DNA from: Primulina eburnea
Lineage: Eukaryota; Streptophyta; Magnoliopsida; Lamiales; Gesneriaceae
NCBI RefSeq assembly: GCF_022965805.1
Contig: NC_133105.1
Span: 33,180,867 to 33,244,866 of the forward strand
Direction: 5' to 3'
Length of the DNA stretch: 64,000 bases
Shown here: positions 48,541 through 59,745 of the stretch, one piece after another
Layout: every line of letters begins with the position of its first letter
Numbering within the stretch: position 1 is the first letter of the stretch
Program-made: the position numbers and the translations under genes
The notes under the pieces: model-generated
The model's input: the letters and a program-made list of their open reading frames with translations, nothing else
Databases searched by the model: none
Told to the model about the DNA's origin: nothing

Positions 48541-50435
48541 TTTCTAAATCGTATGATTTAAATTATATTGAATAATTTATTTCTAACCACACAAGAAAAT
48601 TTTCAGAAATATTGATGCACCATAAAAATTAAATTTTTCGGAAAAACAAAAAAAAAATATATATTTTTTCGCGATCTGCCCAGAACTGTTCCGGGCAGAC
48701 CGCGCGCAGGGCTGCGCGCGCAGCTTGCAGCACCCTGCGCGCAGGAACGCGCAACGCGCGCACGCGCAGAGCGGCGCAGCGTGCGGAACGTCCGCAAGCT
48801 GTGCGCCGCCCCGCGCGGCGCACAATGCGGCGCAGCGTGCGGAGCGTCCGCACGCTGCGCTCGGCGTTGTGCGCGCGCCTGCGCGCACAGGTTGCTGCCA
48901 CTGCCCGAAACGTTCGGGCAGCGGGCGGGCAGCGGGGGCGACGGCCCGGGATCGTCTCGGGAAGCGTGAAAAATTGATGGGCTTGAATTGTTTGGGCCTA
49001 GGGTTCAATTTTCTGATTTTTCAAAATTTTGGGTAAAATTGATATTTTTGAAATTGATTCAATTTTTCCTTTTTGAAAATTAATTTTTGGAAAATTAATA
49101 ATTTTCTTGTAAAATAAATAATTAGAATATGATTTTAATTATTTATGGTAAAAATGAGTTTTTACAATAAATCAATTATTATTGATTTAATTGGAAATTA
49201 AATAAAGCAGTTTATTTAATTTATTAAATCTTTTAATAATTGTGGTGGTTAGTGATGAAATTATTAGATATATGATTTATCAATTAATTAAATTTTTTAA
49301 TTAATTGATGTTAATATTTGATATTAAATGCATGAAGGATGATTGAGAGCCTTGACCAATGTGTTAGGTGTATGTTAGGATATTTTACTGTTTTTATTCA
49401 ATTTTATAATATTTGATATTATTAAAGTGGGCCTGGTTTATGGCCCGTTCCCACCCCCATGAGATGTATCCCTTATGTGCCATGGCTATTCAAATGTAAT
49501 AATTAGAAATAGTGGGAGATCAAGACTGGAAGATGGTGGGCCCGATGATCAAGATGAAGACATGTAAAATATTGGAAGCTTTTTTAATAAGTTGCATTTG
49601 CATCCCTGCATTCACCTAGGTTTGGACCTGGATCCATGTATGGCTCACATGGATCTATTAGTGTTGGCAATCGATCATCCTTATTTATTGTTGAATGTCA
49701 TATTATGATATATGTGATATATAGTAGTATGCATGTATGTATATTATTATATAATATAGTTGCATGAATCCGGCAAACATACAAACTCGTGGCACGCGAT
49801 TTTTAAAAATAAAATGATGAGACAATTTTAAAATTAAAATCCCTCATTTTGAATATGATTCAAAATTTATATCAAATCGAAAAGTAAAAATTAAAAGAGT
49901 TTAATTTTTCCTTGCCTTCCATCAACCGTGGTTGCATGTTGATCGCTACCGGCGGACAGTGTCTGGCTCATATTATTGGGGAGACCTGTACGCCGGAAAG
50001 CTGTGACTTCCACTGGACATATGATGTGAATTGAGTGGAACTCCCATGACTTCGGCTCATATTATTGGGGGAACTCATGGCGACCGTCCACCACAATTCA
50101 ATATTGATGGGTTGGTTTGACACGTGAAAATAAACGACGTCATATTATTGGGTCCTTATTAAACGTGAGGCAAAACACGTGGAGGTTGCATAGGGATGCA
50201 ATTGGACTCTACCTTTTAGAAATTATAATTGGCTGATATTATTCGGGATTATAATTGGCTAATTGGACTCTACGTGCCTACTAAGCAAATACGGTTTCCC
50301 TTTTTCATCAGAGGGTGGTGGAAATGTCAAAATAGTGGGAGGGTAATTTATAAAATGAAATCCATATTTTATATCTTAGAATTATTTTAAAATTATCAGT
50401 AACATTTATCTGTTTTCATTTTCAGTATATATACG
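48541..50435 (+). other. Copia-2 untranslated leader with GC-rich block
   Basis: A 1.9-kb non-coding leader separates the primer-binding site from gag. At 48670-48960 it holds a sharply GC-rich block built of gcgcgc, gcggcgcagc and gcgtgcgg repeats with inverted repeats such as ctgccc/gggcag and gcccgaa/ttcgggc. The rest is AT-rich. The catattatt motif recurs at 49969, 50058, 50140 and 50236. A splice-acceptor-like ttttcag ends at about 50425. Open frames at 48583-49036 on both strands come from the GC block and are not genes. Confidence 0.8.
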
Positions 50436-53400
50436 ATGTCTACTCGTAACCCGCTTTCAATCATTCTCGATCAAAACAAGTTGACTGGCCCTAACTATAA
50501 TGACTGGTTTCGAAATTTAAAGATTGTTCTGAACTCGGAAAAGATTCTGTATGTGCTTGATAAGAAGCCACCGAAGGAAGTACCTTCAAATGTCACTCCG
50601 ACTAAATTGGCTGAGCTTGAAAAATGGTGGGACCATGACATTCAAGCTAAGAGCTACATGTTGGCTTCTATGTCGAATGAACTGCAGAAGCGGTTCGAGG
50701 AGGCTGCGAATGCTGCTGACATTCACTTCCATCTGAAAGAATTGTATGCTGTACAAACTCGTTCAGAGAGATATGCTGTTGTTAAAGAACTCATGACTAC
50801 ACGCTTGCGAGATGGGGCTTCGGTCCATGAGCATGGTGTTAGGATGATTGGGCTCATCGAGAAGTTGGTGGGACTCGACTTGGTTATCCCTAGTGAGCTC
50901 TCGACTGATATTCTCTTGCTGTCTCTTCCCTCTTCGTTCGATGGATTTGTGGTTAACTTTAATATGAATAAGCTTGAGGCCACCCTTGAAGAGTTGGTCA
51001 ATATGCTTACTAGTTATGAGGCCACAATCAAAAAGGATAAGCCTGTTTTTCTAGTAGGTTCTTCGTCCTGCACGAAAAAGGGAGCCCCATACAAAGGCAA
51101 GAAGCGTTCTGCCCCTCCAAAGAAGAACAAGCCTAACAAAAAGCCATACAAGAAACCTAATCCGGGGCCCACAAAGCCTGACAAGTCAGAACAAATCTGT
51201 TTCCACTGCAACAAGCCTGGACACTGGAGGCGTAATTGTGCGGAGTATCTTGTCCAGAAGCGTTCTGGCCATGGTATGTTTTATATTGAAGTTAATGTTT
51301 CTATTAATTCCTCTTCTTGGGTATTGGATACCGGATGTGGTTCTCATCTATGCAATGATTTGCAGGTGATGGGAAGAAGCAAGAGGCTTAGAGATGGTGA
51401 GACCTTTCTAAGACTAGGAAATGGAGCAAGAGTTGCTGCTACTGCCATTGGAGACATTACTTTAATTTTGGACAATAATTTTAAGTTATTTTTGAGAGAT
51501 GTTTTATTTGTTCCTGAATTGGTTAAAAACATTATTTCTATTTCTATGCTTGATAGGGATGGTTATTCTTGTGTTTTTGCTAAAGGTGTTTGCAATTTAT
51601 ACAAGAATGAATGTTTGATTGGAACTGGAGAATTAACAAATGATCTCTATAACTTCAAATTGAAAGAGATTCCTTTAAACAATGTCCAAGCGCATACGAA
51701 AACAACAACAAACAAAAGAAAAATAGAAAATCCAAATCCCGCACAAATGTGGCACGCTAGACTAGGTCATATTTCTCAAAGAAGGATGCACAAGCTAGTG
51801 GGAGAAGGCATGTTTGACTTGTCAGACATAAATTCTCTACCTACTTGTGAGTCCTGTCTAAAAGAAAAAATGACTAAGACTCCATTCAATGGAAAAGTAG
51901 AACGTGCACATGGTCTATTGGATTTGATCCATACAGACGTTTGTGGCCCGCTAAGTGTTAGCACAAAATTTGTGCATTCCTACTTCATTACCTTTACTGA
52001 TGACCATTCGAGGTATGGGTATGTTTATTTGATTAAACATAAATCTGAAGCATTTGAAAGGTTCAAAGAGTTCAGATCTGAAGTAGAAAGACATCTAGAA
52101 AGAAGTATTAAGGCACTTCGATCTGATCGAGGTGGAGAATACTTGAGTGCTGAATTTTTGAGTTATCTAAAAGAGAATGGGATTCTCTCACAGTGGACTC
52201 CACCAGAAACACCACAATTGAATGGTGTTTCTGAACGTCGTAATCGAACATTGATGGACATGGTTCGATCTATGATGGGATTCACTGAATTGCCTACAAT
52301 GTTTTGGGGTTTTGCGCTTGAAACTGCGACAATGTTGTTGAATAATGTCCATACTAAAGCAGTGGATAAAACACCATATGAGATATGGATGGGGAAACCT
52401 CCCAAGTATTCTTACTTGAGAATATAGGGATGTCCTGCTTATGTGAAGCAGACAGTGGGAGACAAATTGGATAGTAGATCCACTTTGTGCTACTTTGTAG
52501 GATATCCAAAGAATTCTATTGGATATTATTTTTATCATCCTAATGAAGCAAAAGTGTTTGTTTCAAGAAATGCCACCTTTTTGGAAAGGGAGTTTCTATT
52601 AGATAGAAAAGGCAAGATGATAGAACTTGAAGAAATTCAAGATACTCCCTCAACTTTAGAAGTTGAACCTAATACCCTAGAACCAGTAGTTGAAGTACAA
52701 GCTCCTAGAAGGTCTGATAGAGTTATTAGACCACCTGCCAGATATACACTTCTTCATGAACAAGGCAATGATGAGCCTTGTGTTGGATGTGATCCAATGA
52801 ATTTCAAATAAGCAATATCTGATACTGATTCAACCAAATGGCTTGAAGCCATGCAGTGAGAAATGGACTCTATGTATTCAAACAAAGACTGGACATTAGT
52901 GGATCCACCTGAGGGAATCGTTCCCATAGGATGCAAATGGATCTACAAAAGAAAGCTTGGGGCGGATGGGAAGGTAGTGACCTTCAAAGCAAGACTGGTT
53001 GCAAAAGGTTATACTCAAAGGCAAGGAATTGACTCTGAGGAAACTTTTTCACCAGTAGCTATGTTTAAGTCCATTAGAATACTACTAGCCATAGCAGCAT
53101 GGTATGACTATGAGATATGGCAAATGGATGTAAAGACTGCATTCCTCAATGGAGACATCAAAGAAGAAATTTATATGTCTCAACCTGAGGGATACACATC
53201 AGTAGGAAGTGAGCATAAGGTATGCAAACTTCAGAGATCAATATATGGTCTCAAGGAGTTGGAACCTCAGATTTGACAGCACTATCAAAGAGTTTGGTTT
53301 TGCTAAGAATCCTGAGGAACCATGTGTGTACAAGAAAGTTAGTGGGAGTGCAGTGACATTCCTGGTACATTATGTTGATGATATCCTGCTCATTGGGAAT

Positions 53401-53638
53401 GATATAGGATTACTGCAATCAACTAAAGTATGGTTAGCCAGTAAATTCTCCATGAAGGACATGGGTGAAGCATCCTATGTATTGGGAATACAAATCTATA
53501 GAGATAGATCAAAAAGGATGTTGGGGCTCACCCAAGCCACATATATCGATACCATTATAAAACGATTCTCTATGGAAGAGTCCAAGAGAGGATACTTACC
53601 AATGTGTCTTGGTATTACTCTATCTAAAGCTATGTGTC
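50436..53638 (+). pseudogene. Copia-2 gag-pol polyprotein, stops, frameshift and 3' truncation
   Basis: Homologue of the Copia-1 polyprotein, starting at ATG 50436. Order: gag with CCHC knuckle (residues 255-268), protease DTG (298-300), pre-integrase, integrase core with D501, D564 and E600, and reverse transcriptase with YVDD near 53370. Three stops are seen in frame: TAG at 52425-52427 (replacing a Trp), TAA at 52809-52811 and TGA at 52857-52859. An 11-bp deletion near 53255, relative to Copia-1, shifts the frame in the reverse transcriptase. The frame then ends at the junction near 53638, so RNase H is missing. The integrase motifs themselves are intact. Confidence 0.93.
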
Positions 53639-53889
53639 CCGCGCATTATCTCGCGCATGTGCGCGCAAGCCTCGGGCAGCTCCGCGCATGTGCGCCAATC
53701 CATACAGCGCATGTGCGCGGTGCTCTTTCTTGGCACACACATTTACACCTTTCTCATGTGTTCTAGTCCGATCCGTTCCGTCTATAATCATCTTGATTAA
53801 TTCAATAAATCATTCCGGATTAATCTTCGATTACAGTAATCATATTCAAATCATTTCAGATTACAGAAATTAAATTATCGGGCATTACA
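53638..53889 (-). repeat. Element F 3' LTR fragment
   Basis: These are the 252 bp at the LTR 5' end in the element's direction, nearly identical to 59494-59745. It ends GGCATTACA before a minus-strand polypurine tract. The rest of this LTR was lost where it joins Copia-2. It keeps four gcgcatgtgcgc palindromes. Confidence 0.88.
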
Positions 53890-55749
53890 TTTCTCCCCCT
53901 CTTAGATCTGAGTTCGTCGCCGAACTCATCAACAATCAATCCAAATCTATCAGAAGAACTGTATAACAGAGTTTAACATCCAAACTCATTTCACTAGCCG
54001 AATAGATCTCTGATTGTAGTCTGGAATCAGAATTCATCAAGTATCTCAGTCGGATAACATTGACTATACACCATCCGTATATACTAATTGCAATCCATAA
54101 CAAAGCAATACCACCTGTAGTTGCTATCTCATCTGTTTATCCCAATCAAGGACCTATTCCATCTTTGGTTTCAAATACCAATCGTCATCATCCGACATTG
54201 GTTTCCTACATCTATCCATTCTGAATTATCTTGATAACTAGTGCTAACATTCAGCACTAGAGTTCTACCAATATCTTTCAATATCTGAACAAGACACTCC
54301 GACTACCTGTCAATTTGTGAACAATCTGCCAGAGAGAGCTTATGATATAATCTACCACAAATACACACTTAATCGTAATCATAGTCTGATATACTCTACT
54401 CGAAATCATCAGGCTAGTCAATCTGACTATTTCTTTGACAGGGATCTCTGTCATCTAGTTCTGTTTGTACATCCTCTTTACAAACTACTAGATATAGATT
54501 GAACAATCTATCAATCACAATCATCTCACATCTCTATCTGAAGAAAATAGCGGTAATTTTATCACAAAAGTAATAGAAATGTACTCCCATTTCTATTCAG
54601 GAATATACTAAGTCGGTAATAAACTTCTGAGCTCTATCTTTCTAACTTCTACTGTTAGCGATTCGGACACCTCGGTACAATTTCTGCCAACATTTCGGTA
54701 CAAATTCTGTTATAACTGATCAAATCTGTCTATACCAACACTATTTGTTCGAGTATCATACATTCTGAAATGTCTGAATGAAACCTGAATCCCTTACTGT
54801 GCATTTCTGACATACCTGAGATTTCAGATTCGAACTATGCTGTACAAAATCAGTTAATAACATAAAATAAATAAGAAATACCTACCTGGTATTCGGCTCT
54901 GACTACCCATATCAAAAGCTATAAATAATTCTGAAACATTCTGACATCACACAATAGAAGTAGTCTGTCTGATACAAACACAAAGTCACATATCTGTTAC
55001 TGTAAACGATACTCTGCTCTGATTTCAACTGTTTACAATAAACTGTATTACACTGATTCACAATAACGGTAATATCACATCGAATTCTGAATAAAAAAAA
55101 AAACTTATACAGATCTAGTGAGTTTAAGAAACTCATAACATAATAAATTCTGGCTGGCTGACCAAATCTTCATACTGCCCAGATCAACTGCTATATCTCA
55201 TCTGCAAATAGAATATATTCCCAACAAATATAAAATGTCTCAAATACTGATTTAGAGAACAATAACAATACTCAGCAGATATACAGCAATACGAGAATAA
55301 GATAATCAGAATAAGATAATCTGTCCAAATCAGATAAGAAAGTTCTGACATATCTGACATTCTGCTAATTCTGACATTCCTGATACCACATAGTCTGAAT
55401 ATAAACCTGTATCAATAACTGTATACCAGATTCCTACCTGACCCATTGCTGTATACCATGATCACAGTTCTCGGAATATTTAACCCAGTCTTCAAATATT
55501 CAATATAAACAATCAAATGCTGTGGATATATCCCGGAATCATAGATATAACAAGCATAATTTTTCAAAATACCCCTGAACACATAATCTGTCAATCTAGA
55601 AACAGAACTAAAATGTCTTCCAGAGAAATACACAATCAACTGGATTCTTTAGCCCATACTTTAATCTGTCAATTCCTTCACTTCATTCTGTACTGAATTC
55701 TAACTAAACACAGTACTTGGTATCGATTCAATTCTAAAATCTATCTTTC

Positions 55750-56260
55750 TGATACAAAACAAATCTGACATCTTATCTAACGATTAGCAATCTACTCGTA
55801 CATTACTATCAAATTTGTAATTGGATGGCTCGATTTCAGTGGATCTACTGGATACATAAGGATACCATCTGTTCCTTTCTGTAAAAATCGAGTCCTAAAC
55901 CCTACAATTTTCTGAGGACTTCTGGATCGAAAATCCTCATTTATCACCTAGATCTGGTCTTAATCTTACTATTTCTGGAACACATGCTACAATATTTCGG
56001 TACTTGTTCAGCATATTCATGTCAATAATGCAATCCAAATCAGATAGTTACAAGTACATCATAATCTAATCCAGTCTCATCCTCATCTAACTGTACTATA
56101 TAATATGTCACAGAAATTTCTGATATCAACATATTCCTTAACAGCCAAGGAATCAATACTACAGTATACACAGACCCAACAGATACAGCATATCTCCATA
56201 CTACTCATTCACAGATACTCATAACGAATGCATTAGTATATATCAATACGTATGCAATAT
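55750..56260 (-). pseudogene. Element F protease remnant without active site
   Basis: The sequence aligns by eye with element B 41390-41860 (protease and the linker after it), but no frame stays open. At 56230-56250 the active-site triad that reads DTG in B reads YTN here. No start, stop or product is proposed. Element G has CTN at the same place, so the loss seems older than either insertion. Confidence 0.65.
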
Positions 56261-56303
56261 AATCATAAGGAATGGTACCTGTTGTAACTACTGGGTCTGT
56301 TTT

Positions 56304-57254
56304 TTACGCATTGCCACCCGATGGTCCTGCTCCCCAGAATCTTTGGGAACCCTTCTGAGGACACACTCTAGCAAAATGCCCATGCTGTCCGCAGATATTG
56401 CATCTACCAGTCACTCCTTGGCATTGTTCGGTGGGATGTCTCCCTCCACACCTAGCGCAATAGACTCCAGTATAACTCGGACTGGAACCACTGGAACTGG
56501 AGGAACCACTGCCTAACTTCTTGAACTGTTTCTTCCGAGCTTTCAGCAAATCTTGCTTTCCACTCGTGCTGCCACGTTCAAATCTCGAAGGGGATTGTGG
56601 TGTCTGGGGTTGCTTCACACACAACCTCGTTAATTGTCGAATCAGACTCTCTTCTGCTCTCTTTGCTTTACTCAAGACATCAGCAAAGTGATAGGGTCGC
56701 TGTAGATTCATGAATGCAACTATCTCCGAATTCAATCCTCTAATGAATTGATTCACTACAGCTTCGTCATCCCTAGCCATATGAGGAGCAAAACGCAACA
56801 GAGTAGAAAATTTAGCAGCATAATCATCAATATTCAATTGACCTTGACTTAAATTCTCAAACTCTGCTTTCTTGTCTTCTCGGTACGAGGCGGAGAAAAA
56901 TCTTTGATAGAATTCAGTCTTGAAGACTTCCCACGTGATCACAGTACCACGTAGTGCTAATACTCCTTTGATTGTAATCCACCAACTTCTGGCAGCCTCT
57001 CGTAATTGGTGAAATACCAATTTAACTCTTTGATCATCTGTACAATCCAGTAGATCAAACAATATCTCTATGTCCTCAACCCAGTGCTGACACGTTTCAG
57101 GCGTCTCTGTACCACTCAGAATCGGCGGCTGAAATAACTGAAATTCTGCCAACTTGGTTTCCATCGGAGTCGCTGACACATCTATCTGCGGTTCTGGTAT
57201 ATATGGCTGCTCATACGATGTACTGCCTGTTTCCAAAATCCTTCGGGGAGGTAT
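56304..57254 (-). CDS. Element F stand-alone gag (capsid and zinc knuckle)
   Basis: An open Ty3/Gypsy gag frame of about 310-317 codons ends in TAA just after the nucleocapsid. It shows the gag segment around ARSWWITIKG, REDKKAEFENLSQGQLNIDDY and LLRFAPHMA, then a CARC ... CQG motif and a CCHC knuckle CNICGQHGHFARVC. Gag forms the particle and packages RNA. The codon equivalent to element B's start is ATA (57252-57254), so translation would need a downstream ATG (the first in frame is at the PMETKLAEF segment) or a non-AUG start. The frame is free of stops, unlike the pol genes nearby. It may be a working trans-packaged gag or simply a young relic. Confidence 0.85.
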   Translation of the reverse strand: MPPRRILETGSTSYEQPYIPEPQIDVSATPMETKLAEFQLFQPPILSGTETPETCQHWVEDIEILFDLLDCTDDQRVKLVFHQLREAARSWWITIKGVLALRGTVITWEVFKTEFYQRFFSASYREDKKAEFENLSQGQLNIDDYAAKFSTLLRFAPHMARDDEAVVNQFIRGLNSEIVAFMNLQRPYHFADVLSKAKRAEESLIRQLTRLCVKQPQTPQSPSRFERGSTSGKQDLLKARKKQFKKLGSGSSSSSGSSPSYTGVYCARCGGRHPTEQCQGVTGRCNICGQHGHFARVCPQKGSQRFWGAGPSGGNA

Positions 57255-57607
57255 ATCTGATTACCACAAACATTAGTAACCCAATACTGCAAATCTGTGC
57301 CAATCTTTTTCTGATCATGATCAACTTACTGCTGATCATGAATCCGATCTGATTCATACTCAAGAATACATAATACCAATTTAAATCAAATAGTCAGGTA
57401 GCCATGTATCTTAAAGCAGTAACACATAGTCTCATGCTAGCACACAATGTCAATCAACATTAGAATCAATCTCATGCTAGCACACACATGCAAGGAAAGA
57501 AAATTCATCTACCCCGCTCAATCTTTTCTATCTCTAAAAGATCTATCGCTAAAGAATCTATAGCTAAAGGAACTATCAGCTCTAGGAACCTTCAGCTCTA
57601 GAACCTA

Positions 57608-57624
57608 ATGCTCTGATATCACCT
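57608..57624 (-). other. Element F primer-binding site
   Basis: Minus strand reads TGATATCAGAGC-like sequence next to the LTR, one base different from the TGGTATCAGAGC of the other elements. Confidence 0.75.
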
Positions 57625-57626
57625 GT

Positions 57627-59745
57627 TGTGGGGACCCGGACGCTAATCATCTTTGGGATTTAATTATCAATTAAGATCAAACAGGGTCTAAAAATTTTTC
57701 GTTTTAAGATATAACTGCGGAAGGTAATGGAATCTAAATACTATACATGTCTGTATAAAATACATTTCAGTATTAAAGTACAACAAGCTAATTTAAGGTT
57801 CAACTACTAAAGTCCAGTAATAAAACCAAGTCTACTGTAAGTCCGGAATCACCACGCTACACTCGTCTTCTCTCATCATCATCTTGACCCTGATCCAGCC
57901 CCACCTGTTGTCATGCACACATACAAAACAAGACAACAGCCGGATAACTCCGGTGAGAAATAAATCCCAGTATAAAACATGGTAAACATGTATATACATA
58001 AAATAGTTCGTGAAACATGCGGTCATGAATAAAATCAAAACATTAGATTTCATAAGCTATGAAATCTAATCATAACAAGCATGCACTTCAAATCAGCTAA
58101 ACATGCATATAACCAATCTAAAACATAAAAACATGCTAGCACAACTGGAAGCAATATCGATGGGTCCCATGATCTAGGAGCCACATCTATATAAGCATAC
58201 AGTCCTAATCAAACCATGTCTAGACTCGACTCGATCTGTAACTCTAGGGATCCCGGGGTGAATAAGACGTCACTGGCTGTCACCTACCCTACCAATCGAG
58301 GAGCTGTACGTCTTATTCCTAGACTTCGGCCTGATTTGTATCCACATCTACAAAGGGGCGGTGATCTTCCCCAAAGCTGAGATATCGCCGAACGTCTAGA
58401 GTCTGCCTGATCTCCAGACTGCCCTATCTTAATGCATGAATAACAATCTATAATCATAGCAAAATCATATAAAACATAACAAGAGTATAGTATGTGATTT
58501 AGTGGGCAACTCAACGCGATCTCACTTGAGTTGTTCTTCCCAAATATCACATGAATTATACCTTTGTCTTCCTGATCTGATGAAGACGACGTCTCGAAGT
58601 CGAATTTGTCCATATCTGATCTGAAATGATAATAATCAATACACTGTATCAATGTATAATCCAATTCAAAATCTGTCTGGTCAATATCTGAATAAGCTAC
58701 AATCTGATTCATATCAACCATATCACAAGATAACAGAAACCAATACTGAATCTGATCAATCTGTACCAACTGATGTTTAGACGGCATAACACTACAGTCT
58801 TGTAATCCCGTCAGTCTTAACATCACAATTACACTACCAGAATTCCTAATAAATCTCAGTACAATCTATAACTTCAGTATCTGTACACTGTAAAATGAAT
58901 AACCTCATAATTCTGATAGCAATCTTAATCAAATCAACTTAAAATTCATAACAATTCCATAAACAATCTGTTTCTAAATCTGACTTCGATTCTACAAAAT
59001 CTACGGTAGTAGAAACACCATATCTGAATCATATTCAATTCTAACAACATCATAAATTCAAATCTTGTCTAAACGTAATAAAACTTACGTCCTTGTGTAG
59101 CCTGCGTTGATAGTAACACAGTACCGAAGTTGGATTTCAATTCAGATAGACGGTTTGCTCGCAATTCAATTTAAGAAAATAAGAACGAAGCTTTTTCCCT
59201 CAAACTTGTCGATTTCCTTTGCTTATTCTGAATGAGAGACGCTTGTTATATGTATATATATATATACTCCATGCATGTAGAAAACGTGGCATACTTCTTC
59301 ACGCAGCACGTCTCGCGCATATGCGCGGCCACTACTCGCGCATATGCGCGAGACCTACTGTCTCGGCGAAAATGCTACTCGCGCATATGCGCCATTAATT
59401 CCGCGCATATGCGCCACCCCTTCTGGCCCTCCCGCGCATATGCGCCACTCTACTCGCGCATATGCGCCACTGGTTCTGGCCTTGCCGCGCATGTGCGCGC
59501 ATTATCTCGCGCATGTGCACGCAAGCCTCGGCCAGCTCCGCGCATGTGCGCCAATCCATACAGCGCATGTGCGCGGGGCTCTTTCTTGGCACACACATTT
59601 ACACCTTTCTCATGTGTTCTAGTCCGATCCGTTCCGTCTATAATCATCTTGATTAATTCAATAAATCATTCCGGATTAATCTCCGATTACAGTAATCATA
59701 TTCCAATCATTTCAGATTACAGAAATTAAATTCTCGGGCATTACA
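57627..59745 (-). repeat. Element F 5' LTR (2119 bp)
   Basis: It runs from TGTGGGGACCCGG to GGGCATTACA on the + strand. It contains gcgcatatgcgc palindromes (59312-59573), a TATA box (about 59250-59267), the gaataagac hairpin (58260-58318), the ccgg hairpin (57939-57955) and a tttcataagctatgaaa palindrome (58045-58067). Its outer end matches the fragment at 53638-53889, so the two are the LTR pair of one young element. It lies inside element G. Confidence 0.9.
59312..59573 (-). repeat. gcgcatatgcgc palindrome array in element F LTR
   Basis: About eleven copies of the perfect palindrome gcgcatatgcgc or its variant gcgcatgtgcgc sit in the same slot that other Gypsy LTRs fill with accgcgggtgcggt. 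The array ends about 45 bp from the TATA box. Open frames through it (rich in RICA/YAP repeats) are artefacts. Confidence 0.85.

Larger units (their letters stand above)
46534..53638 (+). mobile_element. Copia-2 LTR retrotransposon, 3' truncated
   Basis: This second element of the Copia-1 family has an intact left end: 5' LTR, primer-binding site, long leader and gag-pol. It inserted in the 3' LTR of element E; the adjacent 5 bp are tccag. At about 53638, inside the reverse transcriptase/RNase H region, it passes without a gap into a Gypsy LTR in the opposite direction. RNase H, polypurine tract and 3' LTR are therefore lost. Confidence 0.92.
53890..57626 (-). mobile_element. Element F internal region: gag-only Gypsy element
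   Basis: This 3.7-kb minus-strand interior has a primer-binding site beside the right LTR, one gag frame (56304-57254), a degenerate protease region and then about 1.9 kb of AT-rich non-coding sequence. It ends in a TGAGTTCG / CGAACTCA hairpin (53909-53928) and a polypurine tract (53890-53904). I find no reverse transcriptase or integrase motif. The non-coding part is shared with element C. This layout fits a TR-GAG-type non-autonomous element needing pol from a helper. Confidence 0.8.

Noticed and set aside
48583..49036. Overlapping open frames of 60-140 codons on both strands
   Set aside because: They come from a GC-rich repeat block with few stop codons. Products are low-complexity Ala/Arg/Cys and match nothing recognisable.
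54000..55700. Possible degenerate reverse transcriptase in element F
   Set aside because: I looked for RT, RNase H and integrase motifs on the minus strand and found none. The sequence is shared with C as non-coding DNA.
59312..59573. Regularly spaced palindromes resembling a CRISPR array
   Set aside because: They lie in a plant LTR upstream of a TATA box, the repeats are short and variable, spacers are irregular, and there are no cas genes.
59232..59729. 165-codon frame with Arg-Ile-Cys-Ala repeats
   Set aside because: It is a reading of the gcgcatatgcgc palindromes inside an LTR; frames exist on both strands.
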